A stretch of DNA of 12,459 nt, taken from assembly GCA_910586955.1 (NCBI GenBank), contig CAJUMM010000005.1, positions 1 to 12,459 on the forward strand, read 5' to 3'. This document shows, one piece after another, positions 6,437-12,459 of this stretch (position 1 is its first letter; each line of letters starts with the position of its first letter). A program made the position numbers and the translations under genes. The DNA comes from an uncultured Lachnospiraceae bacterium. GTDB taxonomy: Bacteria > Bacillota > Clostridia > Lachnospirales > Lachnospiraceae. The notes under the pieces are model-generated. The model worked only from the letters and a program-made list of their open reading frames with translations, was not told where the DNA came from and ran no database searches.

Positions 6437-7496
6437 AAAATTCCTCCTCGAAGGCCTCCGCATCCAGATGCAGAAGGCGGCAGGCATTTTTATAATACAC
6501 CTTTCTCAGCACCTCGTCCTCCAGGAAAAGGCCGTAGATAGACCACCGCCCCTGACCGGGCACCTCCCCCTCCGGCTCATAAGAAAAATACTCGTCTTCC
6601 GTCTCCAGACAGCGGTAATAGACGGGGTGCGCCCCAAGGGTCACAGGAGTGGAATCCGTCCCAAAGAGAATCCGGTCCTGATATGCAGTAAAAAACCGCC
6701 GGGCGCTGTAAGGCACCCGCCCCAGCTCCGCAAGTCTGGCCGCAATGTCCACATAAAGGTTGGGATACTTGGAAAGCTGCCCGCCTACCCAGCCCAGGTT
6801 CTCCGCATAACTGCCCACATGGGCAATGACAAAAGTGGTATCGGGATGGCTCCGTACCGTATTTTCCTGCATTTCCATCAGTTCCTCAAAGCTCAGGAAC
6901 CGGCTTCGGTCGGAAAACTCCCAGTCCGGGTTGGCAGAGAGCTCCTCGTATCGCTCGTTTGTCTCGTTTTTCGGCTTAAAAAACGCCACCGGATCTCCTA
7001 TGTGCATCAGCACCGGAATCCCCAGTTCCGCCGCCGTCTCATAGATCACATTCAGCCTGGGATCATCCGTGCGGATGGGTTTCCCGCCGGAATCCTTCCT
7101 ATATAAACTCAAATCCTTCCACATCTTAATTCCGCAGCATCCCTTGGCATAACACTCCCGGATCTGCCTTTTAGCCCTGTCCGGGAAGTCCGGCTCCTCA
7201 AAGTGCTCCGTATCCACCCACATAAAATTCAGGAAGGTCTGTTCAAAGCCTTCGATTTTCCGGTTCATCTCCTCCAGGTCCTCTCCGTAAAAACCGTCCA
7301 GATTCACCGCCTTCACAACGCCGTACTCCAAAAGTCTCCGGGCATAATCTTCCGTGTCATAAACCGACCTGTAGTTCTCCCCTAAAAGCATCTTCCCGCA
7401 ATGGGTATGAAAATCAATTACCGGAAAGCGGGGGCGGGGGCAGTCCGTTACCGGAACCACCGCCTCACTCACCGGATGAAATCTGTTTAATTCCAT
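6429..7496 (-). CDS. Amidohydrolase family 2 (TIM-barrel metal-dependent hydrolase), substrate unknown
   Basis: This is a 355-aa cytoplasmic protein of the Amidohydro_2 type (COG2159-like). After about 25 N-terminal residues comes VIDFHTH with metal-ligand candidates His30 and His32. GIKMWK follows (Lys124 is not proven as a ligand), then VLMHIGDP with His165, FVIAHVGSYAENLGWVGG with His226, and ILFGTDS with Asp281, the usual last-strand aspartate. All expected metal-site residues are present, so the enzyme is probably active. Relatives include decarboxylases, lactonases and hydratases; the substrate cannot be assigned. Conserved-looking blocks DPVAFF, NETNERYEEL and YVDIAARLAELGR suggest a defined subgroup that I recall only as uncharacterised. 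The start overlaps the ATPase stop as TGATG and the end overlaps the kinase by 8 nt, tying it closely to sugar import and phosphorylation. Confidence 0.85.
   Translation of the reverse strand: MELNRFHPVSEAVVPVTDCPRPRFPVIDFHTHCGKMLLGENYRSVYDTEDYARRLLEYGVVKAVNLDGFYGEDLEEMNRKIEGFEQTFLNFMWVDTEHFEEPDFPDRAKRQIRECYAKGCCGIKMWKDLSLYRKDSGGKPIRTDDPRLNVIYETAAELGIPVLMHIGDPVAFFKPKNETNERYEELSANPDWEFSDRSRFLSFEELMEMQENTVRSHPDTTFVIAHVGSYAENLGWVGGQLSKYPNLYVDIAARLAELGRVPYSARRFFTAYQDRILFGTDSTPVTLGAHPVYYRCLETEDEYFSYEPEGEVPGQGRWSIYGLFLEDEVLRKVYYKNACRLLHLDAEAFEEEFYE
6443..6448 (-). promoter_or_regulatory. Ribosome binding site that sets the kinase start
   Basis: AGGAGG on the minus strand lies 6 nt before the ATG at 6436, inside the end of the amidohydrolase gene. 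It decides between this start and an earlier in-frame start near 6487, whose extra 17 residues do not look like the kinase family N-terminus. Confidence 0.75.
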
Positions 7497-8578
7497 CAGA
7501 AAATCCTCTCCTCCGTGCTCTTGTCAAAGACATGACATTTCTTCTTATCAAAACGAATCCGAAGCTCTTCATCCCCGCGTCCAACGGCGTTTAAGGAGGT
7601 CCGCATCGTACAGTCCGCTCCCCCGATATTACCGTACAACACATACTCATGGCCCAGCATCTCTTTCACTTCCACCCGGTAACCGAAGACTTCTTCTTCC
7701 TCTTCCCCGGCCAGATAGATATCTTCCGGGCGAACACCCAGCACCAGCTCCCGGCCTTCCTGGTCTTTTAAGAGCTCCTGCTGTCCCTTCGGAAGGGAAA
7801 CCTTCGTACCATTCTCCATAACAAAGGCCCCCTTCTCATACCGTCCCGGGAAGAAATTGATCTGGGGACTGCCCAGAAAGCCTGCTACAAAGAGATTCGC
7901 CGGATTCTCGTAGATTTCCTCCGGACTTCCCACCTGCTGTACATAACCGTTGTTCATAACTACAATGCGGTCCGCCATAGTCATGGCCTCTGTCTGATCG
8001 TGGGTTACATAAATTGTCGTAGCACCAATGCGCTTGTGCAGGCGGATCAGCTCCGTGCGCATCTGGACCCGCAGCTTGGCATCCAGGTTGGAAAGAGGCT
8101 CATCCATCAGGAACACCTTGGCGTCCCGGACAATGGCCCGGCCCAGGGCCACCCGCTGCCTCTGTCCGCCGGAGAGAGCTTTGGGCTTCCGGTTCAAATA
8201 CTGCTCAATGCCCAGAACCGCTGCCGCCTCATGGACCTTCTTGTCAATCACTGCCTTATCCACCTTCTTGTTTTCCAGAGAAAAGGAAAGATTCTGGTAA
8301 ACGCTCATATGGGGATACAAGGCATAGTTCTGGAAAACCATAGCAATGTTCCGGTTCTTTGCCTCCACCCGGTTCACCATCTCCTCATCGATCCACAGCT
8401 CACCGGAGGTAATCTCCTCCAGGCCTGCAATCATACGCAGAGTCGTGGTCTTCCCGCAGCCGCTGGGGCCTACGAACACAATAAACTCCTTATCCTGAAT
8501 CTCCAGGTTGAAATCAAAGACTGCCTGGACACCGTTCTCATAAATTTTATTGATATTATTTAATTTTACTGTCGCCAT
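7496..8578 (-). CDS. ugpC: Carbohydrate ABC transporter ATP-binding protein (UgpC/MsmK/MalK type)
   Basis: This is a 360-aa cytoplasmic ATPase that powers CUT1 sugar importers. Walker A is GPSGCGKT (residues 37-44), the Q-loop Gln83 lies in VFQNYALYPHMSV, the signature is LSGGQRQR (135-142), Walker B is VFLMDE (155-160), the D-loop SNLD, and the switch His193 lies in VTHD. The C-terminal 120 residues form the TOBE regulatory domain (GVRPEDIYL near its middle). The symbol is by family convention only; the substrate need not be glycerol phosphate. An AGGAGG site lies before the ATG at 8578. Many Firmicutes CUT1 loci lack an ATPase and borrow one encoded elsewhere, so its presence inside the operon, between permease and amidohydrolase, is worth noting. 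The gene overlaps the amidohydrolase start by 1 nt. Confidence 0.93.
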   Translation of the reverse strand: MATVKLNNINKIYENGVQAVFDFNLEIQDKEFIVFVGPSGCGKTTTLRMIAGLEEITSGELWIDEEMVNRVEAKNRNIAMVFQNYALYPHMSVYQNLSFSLENKKVDKAVIDKKVHEAAAVLGIEQYLNRKPKALSGGQRQRVALGRAIVRDAKVFLMDEPLSNLDAKLRVQMRTELIRLHKRIGATTIYVTHDQTEAMTMADRIVVMNNGYVQQVGSPEEIYENPANLFVAGFLGSPQINFFPGRYEKGAFVMENGTKVSLPKGQQELLKDQEGRELVLGVRPEDIYLAGEEEEEVFGYRVEVKEMLGHEYVLYGNIGGADCTMRTSLNAVGRGDEELRIRFDKKKCHVFDKSTEERIF

Positions 8579-8620
8579 CTCTCATCCTCCTGATCCTCGT
8601 TCCGGAAAGCCCCGGCTGTT

Positions 8621-9457
8621 TTACTTCATCCCCGTCATGGAAATTCCCTTAATAAACTGTTTCTGGAATATGATAAATACCACCGACGCCGGAATCATAA
8701 TCAGCGAAGCCGCAGCCATAGTAGCCGACAGATCCGACAAATGCTGGGTGGAGAAATAGGACATAGCCAGAGGCAGGGTCATATTCTTCGCACTGTTCAG
8801 ATAGATAAGCGGCGTCTGGTAATCATTCCAGATTCCCAGAAACGTAAAGATAGTCAGGCTCCCCAGGGCCGGACGGATACCCGGAAGGACAATCCGGTAA
8901 TAAATCTTAAAGTCCGACGCATTGTCCAGCATGGCGCTCTCAAACAGTTCCTTAGGCAGATCGTCGATAAACTGCTTGCACAGGAAGATTCCAAAGGCAT
9001 TGATAAAGGTAGGGAAGATAAGGGAAATAATCTTATCGTACCACCCCAGCTTGGATATCAAAAGGAAATTGGGAATCATCATGGCAGCCGTAGGCATCAT
9101 CATAGTCAGCAGAATCAAGGTAAAGATAAACTTATTCAGCTTGAACTTGTATTTGGAAAGCACAAAACCGATGATGGAACTGGTAAAGAGGATCACCAAA
9201 GTGTCCACAATCGTCACCAGCAGGGAATTGCGCATCCAGGAAAAGAAGGGCGATTTGGTCAGCACCTTCACATAGCCGGAAATCGTAAACTGTTTCGGCA
9301 GCATATTGGTGGGCTCCAGCAGGATTTCCTTCGTGGACTTAAAGGAATTGGAAAGCATCCAGAAATAGGGCGCCAGGAAAACCACCGCAGCCAGAAACAG
9401 ACAGATGAAAGCTATGATACGGATTTTCAGGTTCTTCTTATCTTTGATGAATTTCAT
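8621..9457 (-). CDS. Carbohydrate ABC transporter permease (MalG-like, CUT1)
   Basis: This 278-aa inner-membrane protein has about six predicted membrane segments (roughly residues 12-33, 77-99, 110-132, 143-160, 194-212 and 245-264). The EAA loop that docks on the ATPase is ESAMLDNASDFKIYYRIVLP at about 173-192, with the first E-A-A degraded to E-S-A. The C-terminus FIKGISMTGMK is the typical MalG-type ending. It pairs with the permease encoded just upstream to form the channel. An AGGAGGG site precedes the ATG at 9457, and the gap between the two permease genes is 11 nt. A 42-nt gap to the ATPase holds only a weak CCGG/CCGG stem (8602-8615). Confidence 0.93.
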   Translation of the reverse strand: MKFIKDKKNLKIRIIAFICLFLAAVVFLAPYFWMLSNSFKSTKEILLEPTNMLPKQFTISGYVKVLTKSPFFSWMRNSLLVTIVDTLVILFTSSIIGFVLSKYKFKLNKFIFTLILLTMMMPTAAMMIPNFLLISKLGWYDKIISLIFPTFINAFGIFLCKQFIDDLPKELFESAMLDNASDFKIYYRIVLPGIRPALGSLTIFTFLGIWNDYQTPLIYLNSAKNMTLPLAMSYFSTQHLSDLSATMAAASLIMIPASVVFIIFQKQFIKGISMTGMK

Positions 9458-9468
9458 ATCCGGCCCTC

Positions 9469-10344
9469 CTAATATTCCCAGTCAACATTGTGCTTTTTCT
9501 GCTCAATGAAGGACAGAATGATAATAATAATAAACAGCACCATAGAAACCGCCGAGGCGTATCCCATATCCTTATATTCGAAGGCAGTCTTGTAAATATA
9601 GCGGGACAGCACCAGACCGGAATTCTGGGGGCCGTCCTTCAAAATCAGGACTGAGAACTGGGCAAACATCTGGAAATGGGATATCAGGGTCTGCACAATT
9701 ACAAACTGGAAGCTCCGTCCCAGGAGGGGCAGCGTCACCTTGCGGAATTTGCGCCACTCACTGGCACCGTCCAGATCCGCCGCCTCGTATACATAAGCCG
9801 GAATCCCGTCAATGCCTGCGGAAAACAGGACAATATTGTACCCCACATCTACCCAGAGAGTGTAAATGATAAGGGAAATCATAATCACCTTTGGATCTCC
9901 CAGCCAGTTTACCGAGGGAAGCCCAACCCGGTTCAGCATCATATTCAGAAATCCCGTAGTAGTCGGAAGAATGGAGCGGGAAAATACCACGGAGGTGGCC
10001 ACCATAGGAGCAATACAGGGCAGGAAAAATACCATGCGGAAAAAGCTCCTCACCTTGTTGGACTTAAAGTAACTGATAAGCTGGGCTACCAGAAGGGACA
10101 AGGCGATATTCAGAAATACCGTAGCAAACACGAAAATCAGCGTATTTTTCATAGCCAGGCGGAAGTCCGGATCTGCAAACAGCTTTTGAAAATTTCCCAA
10201 TCCCACAAATGTATTATTGGAGCTTAAAGGATTATAGTTAAAAAAAGATACTACCAGGCCGATTCCAATCGGCACGATAATGAAAACCAGGATATGCAGC
10301 ATCGCCGGCAGCATAACCGCCCATACAAATTTTTTATTTTTCAT
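9469..10344 (-). CDS. Carbohydrate ABC transporter permease (MalF-like, CUT1)
   Basis: This 291-aa inner-membrane protein has about six membrane segments (roughly residues 7-33, 68-90, 103-123, 152-174, 212-230 and 262-281). The EAA loop reads YEAADLDGASEWRKFRKVTL (186-205), very close to consensus, and NTFVGLGNFQKLF near 44-56 is the usual periplasm-side motif of MalF/UgpA-type subunits. It is the short six-segment form and lacks the large MalF P2 domain of enteric bacteria. A GAGGG site lies before the ATG at 10344. Its ribosome binding site is only about 13 nt past a strong stem-loop, so its translation is probably lower than that of the lipoprotein gene upstream. Confidence 0.93.
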   Translation of the reverse strand: MKNKKFVWAVMLPAMLHILVFIIVPIGIGLVVSFFNYNPLSSNNTFVGLGNFQKLFADPDFRLAMKNTLIFVFATVFLNIALSLLVAQLISYFKSNKVRSFFRMVFFLPCIAPMVATSVVFSRSILPTTTGFLNMMLNRVGLPSVNWLGDPKVIMISLIIYTLWVDVGYNIVLFSAGIDGIPAYVYEAADLDGASEWRKFRKVTLPLLGRSFQFVIVQTLISHFQMFAQFSVLILKDGPQNSGLVLSRYIYKTAFEYKDMGYASAVSMVLFIIIIILSFIEQKKHNVDWEY

Positions 10345-10366
10345 ATTCGGCCCTCAAAGACGGGCA

Positions 10367-10390
10367 GGGGGGAGGCTGTTCCTTCCCCCC
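10367..10390 (-). promoter_or_regulatory. GC-rich stem-loop between sugar-binding lipoprotein and permease genes
   Basis: Six G (10367-10372) pair with six C (10385-10390), extended by AGG/CCT inside with one bulged base, leaving a 5-nt loop. It starts about 11 nt after the lipoprotein stop. No U-run follows on the minus strand, so it is not a full intrinsic terminator. Comparable hairpins between binding-protein and permease genes (for example malE-malF) protect the upstream mRNA and lower downstream expression; that role is inferred here. Confidence 0.6.
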
Positions 10391-10401
10391 GCCGCTCTTT
10401 A

Positions 10402-11721
10402 CTATTCCAAAATCGCGTTCAGTTTGGTATTCAGATCTTCCATAGCCTCATCAATAGAAGCATAGTCCCCGGAGCAATAACCTACAAAGGTATCGTTTAC
10501 TGTCTCTTTCAGACGATCCGTATTAAATGTTCCGATAAACTGCGCATTGTCCAAAATATCTACCAGCACCTTGGTATAGGGCATTGCTTCCTGATATTCA
10601 GCACTTTCTGCCAGGTTTCTCTTAGAGGGAATCTGGGTGCAGCGGATATTGTGATCCAGCATTACTTCATCTTCATACAGATAATGAATAAACTTCATAG
10701 CCGCTTCCTGCTCCTTGCAGCTGGCGCTGACTGCCAGGGACCAGCCGGTCTCAGATGCAAATTTGTGATCATCCGTATACCAGGGCATCTCCACATAGTC
10801 AAAGTCTGTTCCAAGTTCCATACCGAAAGACTCCACGCCCTCCGAAATCACCCACGGGCCTCTGGGAACCATCATGACCCGGCCTGCGTAGCACTGTTGA
10901 TAACCCTCCAGGTCCCCGCCTCCTGTGAGACCTTCCAGATCCGTCACCTTATCCTCAGTCACCATGCTGGCCAGCTCGTCAAAAGCAGTTTTGGCTTCCT
11001 GGGTAGTCACATCAAATTTTCCGTCCTCCGTCAGATAGTTGGAACCCTGCTGAAGGATCAGAGACAGGAAATAATAAGGTACGGAATCCCAGTTCACAAA
11101 ATCCAGTCCCTTTACCTGGAATACATTTCCGTCATGAGCAGTACCTGCAACAGCCGTACTCTTCAGTTCTTCCCATGTGGTGGGAACTTTCAGGTTATTT
11201 GCTTCCAAAAGTCCCAGATTTACCACCAGGCCGCCGTTTTCAATATTAAACTCCAGGGGAACTCCGTAAAGCTTGCCGTCATTCATCAGCGCACCGTAAG
11301 TCGGAGCATAAGTTTCCTCCTGAATCTGCGCCGCAAAATCATCCGGCATAGCCATCAGGGTATTGTGAGGCGTAAAGTCCAAAGCCCAGCCTCCCCACAT
11401 CTCATAGATGTCGGCTCCGCCATCACCGTCAATCAGAGAAGTCTGTACCTTTGCCTCAAACTCATCATAGGGAAAAGTCTCCAGCTGGATATGAATGCCG
11501 GCATTCTCTGCCTCAAAAGCCGCAATAGCATCCGTATAAGCAGCATTCCAGGGCTCATTCTGATGGGCCCACATAGTCAGGGTAATATCCTCCCCGCTTC
11601 CGCCGTCCCCGGAAGGCTGTGCCTGCCCGGGATCTGCCCCATTGTCATTCCCGGAACCGGAACATGCGGTCAGGGAAACTGCCAGTAACACACACAATAA
11701 CAAACTAACGATCTTTTTCAT
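10402..11721 (-). CDS. Extracellular sugar-binding lipoprotein of a CUT1 ABC transporter
   Basis: This 439-aa protein is of the SBP_bac_1 type (COG1653), the usual size. A lipoprotein signal is clear: basic MKK, hydrophobic stretch to residue 17, lipobox LTAC with the lipidated Cys20. It would be anchored on the outer face of the membrane. A flexible linker rich in Gly, Ser and Asp follows (about 21-45), then the binding domain starting ITLTMWAHQNEPW, with PYDEFEAKVQTSL, ADIYEMWGGWA, LYGVPLEFN and GPWVISEG typical of sugar-binding members. The many Trp and Tyr residues fit stacking on sugar rings. The ATG at 11721 has a GGAGG site 7-8 nt upstream and overlaps the GH4 gene by 17 nt. The ligand cannot be read from sequence; the linked GH4 enzyme suggests an alpha-glycoside. 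Confidence 0.93.
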   Translation of the reverse strand: MKKIVSLLLCVLLAVSLTACSGSGNDNGADPGQAQPSGDGGSGEDITLTMWAHQNEPWNAAYTDAIAAFEAENAGIHIQLETFPYDEFEAKVQTSLIDGDGGADIYEMWGGWALDFTPHNTLMAMPDDFAAQIQEETYAPTYGALMNDGKLYGVPLEFNIENGGLVVNLGLLEANNLKVPTTWEELKSTAVAGTAHDGNVFQVKGLDFVNWDSVPYYFLSLILQQGSNYLTEDGKFDVTTQEAKTAFDELASMVTEDKVTDLEGLTGGGDLEGYQQCYAGRVMMVPRGPWVISEGVESFGMELGTDFDYVEMPWYTDDHKFASETGWSLAVSASCKEQEAAMKFIHYLYEDEVMLDHNIRCTQIPSKRNLAESAEYQEAMPYTKVLVDILDNAQFIGTFNTDRLKETVNDTFVGYCSGDYASIDEAMEDLNTKLNAILE

Positions 11722-12459
11722 GTATTGCCTCCATTTCTATCTTTAAAGATTTAAAGTAACCAAGATATTCCGCATTCTTATCCAGCATCTCCTGCACCAT
11801 CTGCTGGATCTCATCCATACTGCACACTGCACAGGTCAGGGGGTCAAACAGCACTGCCTGGAAAACCAGGTTTGGATCTCCTTTTATAGCCGCCTGTACG
11901 GCCAAATCTTCAATCAAAGCCGAATTGTTCACAAGCACTGCCAGATGTTCCGGCATAGTAATCTGCTTGATAGGAGCTATGCCCTCTTCCGTAGCCACCA
12001 CCGGAACCTCCACGCAGACGCCCTGCTTGATATTGGTAATGTAATTATGATTCTTCAGATTACCATTGAAAAAGTAGGGTGTGTGGTCTCCGAAAAGTGC
12101 GTTGAAAATATTGGACGCATACTCTTCTCCCCGTTCCAAATCCACTTCCGCAGAGTCCAGCCATTCCTGGTATTCCTTCTCCCAGGTGTCCTCCCGGCCC
12201 AGATACTCATCTAATATGTAGGCATAAGACCCGGGATTCCAGCCGGTACCATGGGTGCAGTACTTCTCAATCAAATCCGGACGTTTCCGGAACCAGGCCA
12301 CATACTCGGAATTATGCCCGGAAGACTCCGTATTAAAATAACCCAGCTTGCGGAACATCTCGATCCGCACCGGCTCCTCCGCCGCCACCTCTTCCCTCTC
12401 AATGGCCTTGTAGAGATCCGGATAGGCATCTTTCCCGTCCACTTTAAGCTCTAGGTAGA
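11705..12459 (-). CDS. Glycoside hydrolase family 4 (MelA-like alpha-galactosidase/alpha-glucosidase), C-terminal part
   Basis: About 250 C-terminal residues are in the window; the frame is open to the right edge, so roughly 180-200 residues lie outside. GH4 enzymes cleave glycosides in the cytoplasm by an unusual redox-elimination route needing NAD+ and Mn2+. The visible part begins YLELKVDGKDAYPDLYKA. It contains RIEMFRKLGYFNTESSGHN followed by SEYVAWF (the Tyr is the likely family base), then REEYASNIFNA-like EEYASNIFNA, QGVCVEVPVVATEEGI, NNSALIEDLAVQAAIKGD and AVLFDPLTCAV. These align by memory with E. coli MelA. The NAD-binding N-terminus and the metal Cys and His are outside the window. 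A GTG at 12442 should not be taken as the start. It heads the visible operon and overlaps the lipoprotein gene by 17 nt. Alpha-galacturonidase (LplD-type) is an alternative. Confidence 0.88.
   Translation of the reverse strand, partial: YLELKVDGKDAYPDLYKAIEREEVAAEEPVRIEMFRKLGYFNTESSGHNSEYVAWFRKRPDLIEKYCTHGTGWNPGSYAYILDEYLGREDTWEKEYQEWLDSAEVDLERGEEYASNIFNALFGDHTPYFFNGNLKNHNYITNIKQGVCVEVPVVATEEGIAPIKQITMPEHLAVLVNNSALIEDLAVQAAIKGDPNLVFQAVLFDPLTCAVCSMDEIQQMVQEMLDKNAEYLGYFKSLKIEMEAIHEKDR

Noticed and set aside
8602..8615. CCGG/CCGG stem between permease and ATPase genes
   Set aside because: Only four base pairs with no U-run; too weak to call a terminator or regulatory element.
10294..11688. 464-codon open frame on the + strand opposite the sugar-binding lipoprotein
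   Set aside because: It is the shadow of a well-supported lipoprotein gene and its translation resembles no family I know.
12440..12442. GTG codon as the start of the GH4 gene
   Set aside because: The frame continues to the window edge with YLELK, which fits the conserved GH4 sequence before this point, so the gene is cut by the window and does not start here.

Overview
The window is a piece of chromosome from a low-to-moderate GC Gram-positive anaerobe, most likely class Clostridia and probably a Lachnospiraceae-type gut bacterium. This rests on the classical S10 ribosomal gene order, an L22 with an extended N-terminus, strong AGGAGG ribosome binding sites before most genes, a Gram-positive style sugar-binding lipoprotein, and the look of the protein sequences. 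No species can be named from the sequence alone. Every gene I can support lies on the minus strand, so transcription runs from high to low coordinates.

Right part (12459 down to 4063): an eight-gene carbohydrate operon. In transcription order it holds a glycoside hydrolase family 4 enzyme (5' end cut by the window), a sugar-binding lipoprotein, two CUT1-type permeases, a UgpC/MsmK-type ATPase, an Amidohydro_2 family TIM-barrel hydrolase of unknown substrate, a BadF/NAGK-type sugar kinase and a MATE-family membrane exporter. Spacing is tight: 17-nt overlap GH4/lipoprotein, TGATG overlap ATPase/amidohydrolase, 8-nt overlap amidohydrolase/kinase, 4-nt gap kinase/MATE. The largest gap, between lipoprotein and first permease, holds a GC-rich stem-loop that probably sets lipoprotein excess over permease. 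The likely flow is: a glycoside is captured and imported, cleaved inside the cell by the NAD-dependent GH4 enzyme, and a product is phosphorylated by the kinase. The amidohydrolase may act on a modified sugar or aglycone, and the MATE protein may export something. These last steps are inference.

Middle (4062 down to 3718): the start of the S10 ribosomal operon. A near-consensus promoter (TTGCAT, 17 bp, TATAAT) with an A-tract UP-like element sits right behind the MATE stop codon, with no minus-strand terminator between them. It is followed by a leader of about 285 nt that can form a long-range 15-bp helix and competing hairpins next to the rpsJ ribosome binding site. This is the most interesting non-coding element and a candidate autoregulatory RNA.

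Left part (3717 down to 1): rpsJ, rplC, rplD, rplW, rplB, rpsS, rplV and the first 16 codons of rpsC, in the order common to most bacteria. All are full length apart from rpsC, which runs off the window.

I saw no tRNA, rRNA, CRISPR array, insertion sequence, phage gene or attachment site.
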